Positions 8,998 to 18,425 of a DNA stretch of 64,000 nt are shown in pieces. Position 1 is the stretch's first letter, and each line of letters starts with the position of its first letter. Both the position numbers and the translations under genes were made by a program. Below the pieces are notes generated by a model that worked only from the letters and a program-made list of their open reading frames with translations, was not told the DNA's origin and did no database searches. Source of the DNA: Acidithiobacillus thiooxidans ATCC 19377 (GTDB taxonomy: Bacteria > Pseudomonadota > Gammaproteobacteria > Acidithiobacillales > Acidithiobacillaceae); NCBI RefSeq assembly GCF_009662475.1, contig NZ_CP045571.1, forward strand, positions 1,858,501 through 1,922,500, read 5' to 3'.

Positions 8998-9163
8998 TAT
9001 CGACTCCTGATTCAGCAAAAAAACCTGCCGTTTATCGTCGGCATGCTGATACATCTGCAAGAAACATTCCAGACGGGACCGAGTGCATTTCCGACATCGT
9101 TTTCTATTAAGTTGCACCACCATAATGCAAATGCACTATATTGGTGCGCACGACTGCTCTTCA

Positions 9164-11485
9164 TTAGCGCAATGAACGCCCCTTGCCAGCCCGCTTACCG
9201 CGACAAATCTCCAGGCGATTTTTACGAATAGGGCGCGGCAAAGTCTGTCCCTCGGGATGAGTATAAAGGCTTTGCAAATGGGCTTGGGGCGCCAGCGCCA
9301 TCAGTTTCACCCCCTTCCCTTTCGGCAGGCTTTTGATTTCTGCCAGCGGAAATATCAATCCCGCATAATCTGAAGAAACGCACAATATTTCTGCAGACAG
9401 ATCAGAAACAGGAAGCAGCGGCAAAGGATACTCATCTTTAACCAGAGACAGGAAAGCTTTCCCGGCACGATTGCGCCCGGCCATGTTTTCCAGTGCAGTG
9501 ACAAAGCCATATGCACCACTGCTCGCTACCAGCCACAAACTGTCGGCCGGACCACAAGCCGCCGACTGAAGGGAAGCTCCGGGCTGAAAATCTACCTGAC
9601 TGGAGGCGGGGACCCCGTCCCCACGGCCACCGGGAATCTGACTGACTGGAACAGAATAAGCGCGACCGCTTTGATCCAGCAATACCAGATGGTCTACAGA
9701 GCGTACTTCAAAAACCTGCAGGAGCTGGTCGCCTTCCTTGAAGTTCAGACTCTCCGTGGCAATACCATGTCCGGCCCGACTGCGTAACCAGCCTTTGCGA
9801 GACACGATGACCGTCACTGGCTCATCGGTCACAGCGGCCACAATAGTCTGAGCAGATTTACTGGTTATGGCGACATCGGCTTCCAGCAAAGTGCGCCGGT
9901 CATCACCAAACTTCTGGGCATAGGCGTTGATTTCCTCAACCAGCAAGGCTCTCAGGCGATCTTCGTGCGCCAGCAGGCCAGCCAGATAATCGGCCACATC
10001 CCGCTTGTCCTTGAGTTCTTTTTCCAGTTCAATGCCAGCCAGTCTGGCCAATTGCCGCAAACGGATTTCAAGAATGTCTTCGGCCTGAATTTCTGTCAGA
10101 GCAAAGTGCTGGATGAGGTCGATTTTGGGATCATCGGACTCCCGAATAACCCGGATAACGGCATCAATATCCAGAAGAACCCGGAGTCGTCCTTCGAGAA
10201 TATGGATACGCGCCAAAGTCTTGTCCAGACGAAACTGGCTACGGCGGCGAACGGTGCGCAGACGATAAGTTACCCACTGCCGCAAAATGGCCGTTAGCGG
10301 CAGACAGGGTGCGCGGCCTTCCAGGTCCAGCACCGTCAAATTGACAGACTGATTGGATTCCAGCGAAGTGCGCGCCAATAAATAGGTCATCAGTTGCTGG
10401 GGGTCCTGATTCCGGGAACGGGGTTCCACCACAATACGCACTGCGTGATCCTTGCCGGACTCATCGCGCACCGTATCTATCTGGGAAAGCATGGCCGTTT
10501 TGGTGGACTGCTGCTCAGGCGTCAGGGCTTTTTTCTTGCCCTCACCCCTCGGCTGAGGATTGGAGAGATTTTCTATTTCCGAGAGCACCTGTGCCGTGGA
10601 AACGCCTGGAGGCAGTTCATGAATACTGATGCGCCACTCACCCCGCGCCAGCTTTTCCACTTCCCAGCGGGCCCGCACCCGAATACTGCCCCGCCCCGAC
10701 AGATAAGCTTCACGAATTTGTTCGGGTGGCGAAATAATTTGCCCTCCCCCGGGAAAATCCGGGCCGGGTATCTGCGCAAGAATAGCGTCATTCGACGTCT
10801 CCGGATTTGCTGCCAACTGCGCGCAAACGGCCGCCAGCTCGCGCAGATTATGGGGCGGAATTTCTGTAGCCATGCCGACAGCAATGCCGGAGGCACCATT
10901 CATCAACAAAAATGGCAGGCGCGCAGGGAGAGTCACCGGTTCTTCCAGGGTACCATCATAATTACTGCGGAAATCGACGGTGCCCTCATCAATCTCACCC
11001 AGCAACAACTCGGAGATGGGGGTCAGATTGGCTTCGGTATAGCGCATGGCTGCAGCAGAATCACCATCCAGAGAACCAAAATTACCCTGTCCATCCACCA
11101 CGGGATAACGCAAGGTAAAATGCTGCGCCATGCGCACCATGGCATCATATACAGAACTGTCCCCATGGGGATGCCACTTGCCGATCACCTCACCCACCAC
11201 CCGGGCAGATTTGACGTGTTTGGGAGAACGCTGCAGGCCCATATCGCGCATGGCATATAAAATGCGTCTTTGCACCGGCTTTTGTCCGTCGGCAAGTGCC
11301 GGAATGGCGCGCCCGGTCACGACGCTCATGGCGTATGCCAGATAGGCTTTGGCGGCATATTCCGCAAGAGGTGGCGAAGGGTCTTCGGGGTTCCCCCCCT
11401 CTGCAGTCGGCAGCGGGGGCTCGTTTGGCGGGCTGGATGCCTGCTCAGGACTCAAGCCATCAAACAAGTCCAGTGTATTACTCAT
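9164..11485 (-). CDS. parC: DNA topoisomerase IV subunit A
   Basis: The breakage-reunion subunit of topoisomerase IV, which unlinks replicated chromosomes together with ParE. It has 773 residues from ATG 11485, chosen because AGGAAGGA lies seven bases upstream; an in-frame ATG at 11506 lacks this. The catalytic tyrosine is Tyr149 in AMRYTEANL. The quinolone region reads [12 protein letters not shown], with Ser110 and Asp114 at the positions of E. coli ParC Ser80 and Glu84. The C-terminal quarter forms the beta-pinwheel domain, shorter than in GyrA and ending in a basic tail. parE is 38 bases upstream on the same strand. Confidence 0.93.
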   Translation of the reverse strand: MSNTLDLFDGLSPEQASSPPNEPPLPTAEGGNPEDPSPPLAEYAAKAYLAYAMSVVTGRAIPALADGQKPVQRRILYAMRDMGLQRSPKHVKSARVVGEVIGKWHPHGDSSVYDAMVRMAQHFTLRYPVVDGQGNFGSLDGDSAAAMRYTEANLTPISELLLGEIDEGTVDFRSNYDGTLEEPVTLPARLPFLLMNGASGIAVGMATEIPPHNLRELAAVCAQLAANPETSNDAILAQIPGPDFPGGGQIISPPEQIREAYLSGRGSIRVRARWEVEKLARGEWRISIHELPPGVSTAQVLSEIENLSNPQPRGEGKKKALTPEQQSTKTAMLSQIDTVRDESGKDHAVRIVVEPRSRNQDPQQLMTYLLARTSLESNQSVNLTVLDLEGRAPCLPLTAILRQWVTYRLRTVRRRSQFRLDKTLARIHILEGRLRVLLDIDAVIRVIRESDDPKIDLIQHFALTEIQAEDILEIRLRQLARLAGIELEKELKDKRDVADYLAGLLAHEDRLRALLVEEINAYAQKFGDDRRTLLEADVAITSKSAQTIVAAVTDEPVTVIVSRKGWLRSRAGHGIATESLNFKEGDQLLQVFEVRSVDHLVLLDQSGRAYSVPVSQIPGGRGDGVPASSQVDFQPGASLQSAACGPADSLWLVASSGAYGFVTALENMAGRNRAGKAFLSLVKDEYPLPLLPVSDLSAEILCVSSDYAGLIFPLAEIKSLPKGKGVKLMALAPQAHLQSLYTHPEGQTLPRPIRKNRLEICRGKRAGKGRSLR

Positions 11486-11523
11486 GCGGGATTCCTTCCT
11501 GAACATCTACCACAGCTATCTCC

Positions 11524-13494
11524 TCAAATATCCAGATCGGCCGTCCAGCCATCTCTTTCCATCCATTCCCGACGCCCGCCCGCCGACTGTTTGCTCATGA
11601 GTAGACTGAAGCGTTCATGGAGAGCAGCCTGATCAGATAACGACATGGTCAAGGGCACCAGGGAGCGGGTGTCTGGACACATGGCCGTTTCCCAGAGTTG
11701 ATCTGGATTCATCTCTCCCAGGCCCTTGAAACGCTGAACCGAAATAGCCGAATCCTTGACGCCTTCAGCGCGAAGACGATCAATGGCTACATCCCGCTCG
11801 GATTCGGCTTCACAATAGATTTTGCGGGCCTTGCCGCGCCAGGTAGCATCTACCCGATACAAGGGTGGCTTCACCACAAATACATGATCACGTCTGAGCA
11901 ATGCCGGAAAATGGCGCAGAAACAGCGTTAAAATCAGCACCTGAATATGACTCCCATCCACATCAGCATCAGAGAGAATCATGATTTTGCCATAGCGCAA
12001 CCCCGCCAGCACCTGCTCAGGATCCGCCGCGACACCATGCGGCTCAATACCCAGTGCCACGGCCATATTGTGTACTTCCTGATTTTTGAAAATCAGGTCC
12101 GCATCCACCTCCCAGGTATTCAGCACCTTGCCCCGAAGCGGTAATAGCGCCTGATATTCTTTATCACGCGCCGCCTTGGCTGAGCCTCCCGCCGAATCCC
12201 CTTCTACCAGAAACAGTTCATTGCGTTGAATATCCTCACTTTCACAATCGGTCAGCTTGCCCGGCAAAGTCGCTAAGCCCGAGCCTTTCTTGCGTTCTAT
12301 TTTTTGCGCCGCGCGACTACGCAGTTGTGCGCTCTGAATAGCCTGCTCGACAATGGCCCTGCCCGCCTCGGGATGGCTGTTCAGCCATAAATCCAGAGGA
12401 TCGCGAATGGTCTGCACCATAAGCTTATAGGCTTCGCGACTGGTGAGTTTATCTTTGGTCTGACCCTGAAACTGGGGATCAAGAATCCGCCCGGAAAGCA
12501 CCAAAGCCATTTTACCGGTGACATCATCCTGCACCAGCTTCAGCTTGGCCGGCACCAGACTGTGGTGCTCCATAAAGCTGCGCACTGCTTCAAAAACACC
12601 GGCGCGGAAACCCGATTCATGGGTTCCACCATCGAGCGTGGGAATCAGATTGACGTAGGTTTCCGGACGTGGATTACCCTGGGCACTCCAACACAACGCC
12701 CAACTCGCCCCCTCTCCTTGAGCGAAACCATTACTATCATCATTTTGATACATTTCACCTGCAAAAACCGGGGTAATAGGCTCTGCTTCCGCAAGCATTT
12801 CTCCCAGATACTCCGCCAGGCCGGAATCATACTGCCAGACCAGCGCCTCCTGCTCCGGTAAATTCAGAATCACCTGCAAACCGGGCAGCAAAATAGCCTT
12901 GGCACGCAGTAAGTGCGTCAACTCCCGGATGTTGACTCGAGCAGAATCGAAATAGCGGGGATCCGGCCAAACCTGAACCCGAGTCCCATGACGGCGGGCC
13001 TGACTGTTTTCCACGCGGGTCAGGGCTTCCTGAAGCTTACTGTCCACAAAGCTCAAACGATAATGACCATACCCACCCCCTTGCGGATCCCGGGTATGAA
13101 TTTCCACCAACAAACGGTTGGACAGTGCATTGGTAACTGCCACACCCACCCCATGCAAACCGCCCGAAAAGCGGTAAGCCGAAGACTTGTCAGTCTTGTC
13201 GAATTTCCCCCCTGCATGCAGGGTAGTAAAGGCCAATTCTGCTGCAGGACGCGTCTCTCCTGGAGGAATTCCTACCGGAATCCCCCGACCATTGTCCTCG
13301 ACGACGACCGACCCATCACTGAGTACGGTGACTTCAATACGGGTCGCATGTCCGGCCAGCGCTTCATCCGCAGAGTTATCAATGAGCTCCTGAACCATAT
13401 GTGTCGGACAGGTGGTACGCGTGTACATACCCGGGCGCAAACGCACGGGCTCCAGTCCCTTAAGGACAGTGAATTGTTCAGCACTATAGTTCAA
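11524..13494 (-). CDS. parE: DNA topoisomerase IV subunit B
   Basis: The ATPase subunit of topoisomerase IV (656 residues). The GHKL ATP-binding region shows ELIDNSADEALAG near residues 37-49 and EDNGRGIPVGI. The TOPRIM part has EGDSAGGSAKAARD followed by LPLRGKVLNTWEVD, and the Mg-binding SDADVDGSHI is intact. The start is TTG at 13494 with AAGGAA about ten bases upstream; a stop codon just upstream excludes a longer form. Adjacent to parC, so the two subunits are made from one operon. A 203-base divergent gap separates it from a glycosyltransferase gene. Confidence 0.93.
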   Translation of the reverse strand: MNYSAEQFTVLKGLEPVRLRPGMYTRTTCPTHMVQELIDNSADEALAGHATRIEVTVLSDGSVVVEDNGRGIPVGIPPGETRPAAELAFTTLHAGGKFDKTDKSSAYRFSGGLHGVGVAVTNALSNRLLVEIHTRDPQGGGYGHYRLSFVDSKLQEALTRVENSQARRHGTRVQVWPDPRYFDSARVNIRELTHLLRAKAILLPGLQVILNLPEQEALVWQYDSGLAEYLGEMLAEAEPITPVFAGEMYQNDDSNGFAQGEGASWALCWSAQGNPRPETYVNLIPTLDGGTHESGFRAGVFEAVRSFMEHHSLVPAKLKLVQDDVTGKMALVLSGRILDPQFQGQTKDKLTSREAYKLMVQTIRDPLDLWLNSHPEAGRAIVEQAIQSAQLRSRAAQKIERKKGSGLATLPGKLTDCESEDIQRNELFLVEGDSAGGSAKAARDKEYQALLPLRGKVLNTWEVDADLIFKNQEVHNMAVALGIEPHGVAADPEQVLAGLRYGKIMILSDADVDGSHIQVLILTLFLRHFPALLRRDHVFVVKPPLYRVDATWRGKARKIYCEAESERDVAIDRLRAEGVKDSAISVQRFKGLGEMNPDQLWETAMCPDTRSLVPLTMSLSDQAALHERFSLLMSKQSAGGRREWMERDGWTADLDI

Positions 13495-13697
13495 AACAGT
13501 AGGGTTCCTTAATCATTGTATCCCAAATTCAGTTCGGGCTGACTACTGGGCCCATCATAAACGGATTAATGACTTTGAGCAGCATGTCAGCAGGATTCAT
13601 CAAATTGTCATATTTCTCCGTTATCATCATGTCGAGGTCGAGGGGATAAACTGCAGAGCATCTTCGCCCTGCAAGTCATTCAGCAAACGGTTAAGGC

Positions 13698-14822
13698 ATG
13701 ACAACAGGCAAACTCAGAATCGCACTGATCACCGAGACTTACCCTCCAGAAATCAATGGGGTGGCGCTTACCTTAGGAAAGACGGTTGAGGAACTCCGGT
13801 CACGCGGTCATGAAGTCCGGGTCATTCGGCCACGCCAATCTGATGAAAGTGCCCAGGAAGGGCTGGTGAAAGCATTTCCCTTGTTTTTCTATCCCCAGGT
13901 CAAATTAGGGTGGGCCAGTCCGGGCTATATTAACGATTGTCTGCAATCTTGGAGCAGTGAGGTGGTACACATTGCCACTGAAGGCCCACTGGGATACGCG
14001 GCCCTTATCGCCGCCCGCAAGCTCGGCTTACCCGTTGTGACCAGTTTTCACACCAATTTCGACCAATACTTCTCCTTATATGGAATTCCTGCTCTACATC
14101 ACCTAGCGCGTCTTTATTTACGTCATTTTCATAATGCTACCCGGCAAACGCTGGTACCCAGTCAGGGCACTTTGCGGCGACTCCATCAGCAGGGATTTCT
14201 GCATTTGCAGCAATGGGGGCGCGGAGTAGATACGCAGCGCTTCAATCCGCAATGGCGTGATGCCCAAATCCGCCAGGACCTGGGACTGAGTGACGAAGAT
14301 TTACTATTGCTTTATGTAGGACGCCTGGCGCGGGAAAAAAACCTGCCGCCCCTGATTGCAGCCTATCGCAAACTGAGCAGGAACCATCCCCGGGCTATCC
14401 TCGTTCTGGTCGGGGATGGCCCGTTACGCAGTGAAATTAACCAGTACACCAACGAACGGATTTATTGTGCAGGCATGCAAAGCGGCATGAATCTCGCCCG
14501 CTGGTACGCCAGCGCCGATTTATTCTGCTTTCCATCCTGTAGTGAAACCTTCGGTAATGTGGTACTTGAAGCACAAGCCAGCGCCTTACCCATCATTGCC
14601 TATGACTGTCCGGGCGTCTGCGAACAAGTCATTCATGGCGAACATGGTCTGCTGCTTCCGCGTGATAGCGATCTGGAAACAGCTATGCAAACACTCTATA
14701 GCAATCCCGCTGAACGCCAGCGCTTGGGCAAGGCCGGACGCCTGCGTGCGGAATCACAAAGCTGGACACGCAGCTTTGATATTCTCGAAGCCACCTATCA
14801 ACAACAATTTTCAGCCCGCTGA
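13698..14822 (+). CDS. GT4-family glycosyltransferase (first of a tandem pair)
   Basis: A 374-residue GT-B enzyme. The N-terminal donor-independent half begins LRIALITETYPPEINGVALT and the C-terminal half contains YVGRLAREKNLPPLI. The retaining-enzyme motif FPSCSETFGNVVLEAQA provides the E-x7-E pair that binds the nucleotide sugar. It most resembles MgtA/GtfA-like mannosyl- or glucosyltransferases acting on lipids, but donor and acceptor are not determinable. An in-frame stop just upstream fixes the ATG as the earliest start. The second GT4 gene follows after 15 bases, so they form an operon. Confidence 0.85.
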   Translation: MTTGKLRIALITETYPPEINGVALTLGKTVEELRSRGHEVRVIRPRQSDESAQEGLVKAFPLFFYPQVKLGWASPGYINDCLQSWSSEVVHIATEGPLGYAALIAARKLGLPVVTSFHTNFDQYFSLYGIPALHHLARLYLRHFHNATRQTLVPSQGTLRRLHQQGFLHLQQWGRGVDTQRFNPQWRDAQIRQDLGLSDEDLLLLYVGRLAREKNLPPLIAAYRKLSRNHPRAILVLVGDGPLRSEINQYTNERIYCAGMQSGMNLARWYASADLFCFPSCSETFGNVVLEAQASALPIIAYDCPGVCEQVIHGEHGLLLPRDSDLETAMQTLYSNPAERQRLGKAGRLRAESQSWTRSFDILEATYQQQFSAR

Positions 14823-14837
14823 ATTTTTGGATATTCC

Positions 14838-16016
14838 ATGCGCATTCTCATGATTTCTGATACTTATTTTCCACGCATCAGCGGTGTGGCCACTTCCATT
14901 CGCAGCTTTCGCCAAGGATTGGAGTTGCTGGGACACGAGGTCGATTTACTGATTCCGGATTATGGCTCCTGCACATCTGAGGAATACGGAATTTACCGTA
15001 TTCCGGCACGAAATATTCCTTTTTTCCCCGAAGAACGACTGATGCAACCGCGCGCATTATTGAAAATAAAAACCGGTCTCAAAGCTCGCCACTACGATAT
15101 CCTGCATATCCAGACACCCTTCGTTGCCCACTATCTGGGGAATCATCTGGCGCGGAGTTTGAAATTGCCAGTCATCAGTTCCTACCATACCTATTTTGAA
15201 GCGTATCTCGGCCACTACTACAGAAAAATCCCCGGTCCGCTGCGTAAAGCTATGGCGCGCATTCCATCGCGCCAGCAATGTGCAGCTATAAACGGATTAA
15301 TTGTTCCGTCCCAAGCCATGGCTGAAGTTCTCTGGGATTATGGTATCCGTACACCGACAAGAGTGATTCCCACCGGCATTCGCATCAATCATCAGACCCA
15401 TAATACAAGTCATCGCCAGGATTTTAGAACGCGCTATAATCTGGACCAAAATTGTCCTGTCCTGCTGTACGCAGGACGCATGGCTCCCGAAAAAAATATC
15501 GGACTGCTTCTGTCCATGTTAAAGCAGCTCAGACAACAATTTCCCGATATTCTGCTGCTACTTGTTGGTGATGGGCCAGCCAGATCAAACCTGGAAAACG
15601 AGGTGCAATCAAGCCAATTGGCGCAAAACGTCCGCTTTTTGGGTTACCTTGATCATGTTGCTGAATTACCTCAGGCGTATGCGGCTGCAGACCTGCTGGT
15701 TTTCGCATCGGAAACGGAAACACAGGGTATGGTATTACTGGAAGCCCTCGCCGCAGGACTGCCCATTGTTGCCGTTCCAGCCATGGGTGCGGCAGATGTT
15801 CTCCGCAGCAGTTTAGGCACCCGATCAGCACCTGCCGAAGCCAATACGTTCGCACGAACTTGCGCGGAACTTCTCGCCGATGAAAATTTACGTCAGCAAT
15901 TATCCGATGAGGCCCGAAAGCTCGCCCAGGATTGGGCAGAAAGCGCCATGGTGGCAAAACTGGCAGAATTTTACCGAGAGACCATTAACGAAAACAGAAC
16001 TAAGCAAAAATTATGA
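14838..16016 (+). CDS. GT4-family glycosyltransferase (second of a tandem pair)
   Basis: A 392-residue GT-B enzyme with the same architecture as its upstream neighbour: ILMISDTYFPRISGVATSI at the N-terminus, YAGRMAPEKNIGLLL at the start of the nucleotide-binding half, and FASETETQGMVLLEALA carrying the E-x7-E motif. The shared N-terminal pattern (TYFPRISGVATS versus TYPPEINGVALT) suggests an old duplication. The two may add successive sugars to one glycolipid. It converges on the PilZ gene with only 32 bases between the stops and no obvious terminator hairpin. Confidence 0.85.
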   Translation: MRILMISDTYFPRISGVATSIRSFRQGLELLGHEVDLLIPDYGSCTSEEYGIYRIPARNIPFFPEERLMQPRALLKIKTGLKARHYDILHIQTPFVAHYLGNHLARSLKLPVISSYHTYFEAYLGHYYRKIPGPLRKAMARIPSRQQCAAINGLIVPSQAMAEVLWDYGIRTPTRVIPTGIRINHQTHNTSHRQDFRTRYNLDQNCPVLLYAGRMAPEKNIGLLLSMLKQLRQQFPDILLLLVGDGPARSNLENEVQSSQLAQNVRFLGYLDHVAELPQAYAAADLLVFASETETQGMVLLEALAAGLPIVAVPAMGAADVLRSSLGTRSAPAEANTFARTCAELLADENLRQQLSDEARKLAQDWAESAMVAKLAEFYRETINENRTKQKL

Positions 16017-16048
16017 TATCTGCACATTCAACATGCACATACATTGCC

Positions 16049-16807
16049 TCAGTATTTCAATTGAGCGCTACCTGATTGCACCTTGCGGCAACACCAATAC
16101 ATATACTCCATTTTATTCTTCATCAACCCAGTCAATAACATACGCACAGCCACCTGACTGCGCACACCGGAAGAAAGCCTTTGACTGCGAGTCACCTGAA
16201 CAAGCGTCTCACAAGCCCCACAATCGCCCGATGCAAATTCGACTAACATGGTATCTCGCTTCATAACTTTGATAGTTGGCATAATAAAACGTATCCCGGT
16301 AGGGCTAAAATCTGCGATTTCCCCCTCAAGCTGCAGACCATCTTTACAAGATATTTTAAGCGGCTCTATTATATTAATTCGGGAATATTTTCGCACTGAT
16401 CGCTTATAAACAGCTAATGGCGCGGCAACTATCGCGAGGTTATCAGAATTGTATAAAAATTTCGCGAAAAAAGCATAAATATTGTTACCAGATCCAATAA
16501 TTACCATAATTCTCTCATTATAATTAACATGATTTAGCCTCTGGGAAACACTAAATTTTAGAGAAATAGTACTTGAACTCACGCTATAAAGACTACACAG
16601 CTGGCCGGAATCCGCTTCGGCGGATGAAAATACGATTACTTCACCCGTCTGCATGGCACTGAGAAGAGTAACTGGATCTTCTTGTACTATTTCCTGAAAA
16701 ATTTTCTCAATTACTTGCAGATACTCTCTAAATGTTTGTCCGGCACGGGGAGGTAAAATGAGACTCAGATCATTTGTAGCGCTCTCAGAGCTAGCCATAT
16801 GCTTCAT
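16049..16807 (-). CDS. PilZ-domain cyclic di-GMP receptor with YcgR-like N-terminal region
   Basis: A 252-residue cytoplasmic protein. Residues about 20-125 form a beta-rich region like the YcgR N-domain. Residues about 133-240 are a PilZ domain with both c-di-GMP motifs: R139-KYS-R143 (RxxxR) and DFSPTG at 166-171 (DxSxxG). It should therefore bind cyclic di-GMP. I chose ATG at 16807 because it forms an ATGA overlap with the galU stop; a TTG at 16816 and an ATG at 16798 are alternatives. Translational coupling to galU suggests control of sugar-nucleotide use or exopolysaccharide export. The coding sequence looks more A+T-rich than its neighbours. Confidence 0.8.
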   Translation of the reverse strand: MKHMASSESATNDLSLILPPRAGQTFREYLQVIEKIFQEIVQEDPVTLLSAMQTGEVIVFSSAEADSGQLCSLYSVSSSTISLKFSVSQRLNHVNYNERIMVIIGSGNNIYAFFAKFLYNSDNLAIVAAPLAVYKRSVRKYSRINIIEPLKISCKDGLQLEGEIADFSPTGIRFIMPTIKVMKRDTMLVEFASGDCGACETLVQVTRSQRLSSGVRSQVAVRMLLTGLMKNKMEYMYWCCRKVQSGSAQLKY

Positions 16808-17749
16808 CCAGCACAAGTGACTTTGGCAACTGACCTACTCTTTTTCCCTGCCTGAAGCATTCTTTTATCGAGATAAGCTTTGAACTCTTTACCAAATTCA
16901 GGATGCATGAGTGCAAACTCGACAATGGCCTGGAGGTAACCAAACTTATCGCCACAATCAAAGCGCTGTCCTTCAAATTCATAACCAAGCACCTGACGCT
17001 CAAGAGCCAAACGGGCAATGGCATCCGTCAATTGAATTTCACCTCCAGCGCCCGAAGGCAATTCTTCCAGAAGGTCAAAAATTCTTGCAGGAAGCACATA
17101 GCGGCCCACCACCCCTAAATTGGAAGGAGCTGACTCAGGCGCTGGTTTTTCGACGATTCCGCCGATACGCACAATTTGTTCTTCCTGACCCAATGAAGCG
17201 ATTATTCCATAACGACTGCATTCCTCCCTCAGAACCTGTTGAATTGCCAATATAGCCGTCTGATAACGGCTATACTGTTCTTTCATCTGTAAAAGCACCG
17301 GCTTTTCTGAAAGAATCAGATCATCCGCCAAGAGCACCCGCAAAGGGATTATCGCCAACCACATCACGAGCCATGAGCACCGCATGACCAAGGCCTAGAG
17401 CCCGAGGCTGGCGAATAAATGTCGTGGTCACACCACGCGGTACAATATTCTGAATTTCCTTCAGTAGAGCTGTTTTACCGCGCTTTTCAAGTTCTGTTTC
17501 CAGCTCATAGGCGACATCAAAATGGTCGGCAATAGCACGTTTACCCCGCCCCGTTATGAATACCAGACGATCACAACCTGCTGCCAAAGCCTCTTCTACG
17601 GCATATTGAATCAGCGGTTTATCCACCACGGGCATCATTTCCTTAGGAGTTGCTTTTGTAGCAGGAAGAAAACGGGTACCCATGCCTGCGACAGGAAAGA
17701 CTGCGGTCCGAACAGATTTTTTTGCCACATCCGGAGCATGTTTCTGCAT
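16804..17749 (-). pseudogene. galU: UTP-glucose-1-phosphate uridylyltransferase, split by a +1 frameshift
   Basis: GalU makes UDP-glucose for surface glycans. The first 137 codons, from ATG 17749 (GAGGT upstream), read [17 protein letters not shown] to GDNPFA, and then run into a stop after six foreign codons. In the +1 frame, translation resumes at GTG 17337 with VLLADDLI and continues through IVEKP, VVGRYV and DCGDKFGYL to the stop at 16804. Removing one G from the GGG at 17337-17339 restores a single reading frame of 314 codons, the normal family length. Both halves are otherwise intact. Either this is a sequencing error or a very recent inactivating mutation. Confidence 0.85.
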
Positions 17750-18097
17750 GACACACCTCATTTTTGCAGGGTCAAAATTTTAGTTACCAAGCATTAGCAA
17801 TTCTTATACCATGCAAAGCAAATGGTGTACTTCACCGTCCCTCCTTCTAAAAAATCTCCATAGACAGATGCCAGACGTAAAACATGTGATACATAATTTA
17901 TTCTCAAAAAAATATTTTTGATTAAAACCAAAACAGTAAATAAACCCAAAACTTTAACAAAATTGGAACACGCTATCCCTGTGAAACAGGTTTTGTCTGC
18001 TTTTCGTGCGCAAAACAGCAGGCTATACTGGGTGTGGAGGGCATGTGCTGTTGCCCCACAGGCAGCCAGTGGATCCAATCACTACCGGAGAATATAT
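17750..18097. other. 348-base A+T-rich divergent intergenic region
   Basis: This gap separates galU (leftward) from ydcH (rightward) and must hold both promoters. Reading frames within it have no protein-like composition. A TATACT at 18024-18029, 68 bases before the ydcH ATG, is a plausible -10 box, but no convincing -35 lies 16-18 bases upstream. I see no tRNA-like fold, repeat or clear hairpin. A small RNA cannot be excluded. Confidence 0.5.
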
Positions 18098-18337
18098 ATG
18101 AATACTGAACATCAAGACTTGAAAGCAGAGTTTCCTGAACTGGCTGGACAAATGGACCAACTCCTGGCAGAGCAAGGGCATTTTGCCCGGCGCTATGAAG
18201 AGTTCAATGAACTGACCGCCCACATTGAGCACATTGAGCGCAATGATGCGGCTAGCGGTTCACAAAGTCTGGAAGAAATGAAGAAAAAACGCCTGCTCCT
18301 GAAAGATGAAATATATCATATGCTCACTTCGGATTAA
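18098..18337 (+). CDS. YdcH/DUF465-family small helical protein
   Basis: A 79-residue, charged, almost wholly alpha-helical (coiled-coil) protein. The FARRYEEFNELTAHIEHIE centre and the ending MKKKRLLLKDEIYHML are typical of YdcH/DUF465. Function is unknown in the family. A longer open frame begins at 17918, but ATG 18098 with GGAG at 18086-18089 is clearly the start because the upstream codons lack family similarity. Confidence 0.85.
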   Translation: MNTEHQDLKAEFPELAGQMDQLLAEQGHFARRYEEFNELTAHIEHIERNDAASGSQSLEEMKKKRLLLKDEIYHMLTSD

Positions 18338-18397
18338 GCTTACACATACCCGAAGAAAGAATACCCGCCATCTTCACATGATTTTGGTTGATAAATC

Positions 18398-18424
18398 CTG
18401 GAAGCAGCCAACGGCCGTTTCCAG
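18398..18424. terminator. Inverted repeat between convergent genes, possible terminator
   Basis: CTGGAA at 18398-18403 pairs with TTCCAG at 18419-18424, and the inner GCC and GGC extend the stem around an AAC loop, with one mismatch. It sits directly downstream of cbbY on the minus strand and 60 bases after ydcH on the plus strand. No uridine run follows on either side, so intrinsic termination is uncertain. Confidence 0.35.
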
Positions 18425-18425
18425 A

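Noticed and set aside
11485-11590. Quinolone-resistance change in ParC (Asp114 where E. coli has Glu84)
   Set aside because: Asp at this position is common in type II topoisomerases and the key Ser110 is present, so no resistance is inferred.
17794-18078. 94-codon minus-strand open frame in the galU-ydcH gap
   Set aside because: Composition is not protein-like, no ribosome site, and no family similarity; it is a chance frame.
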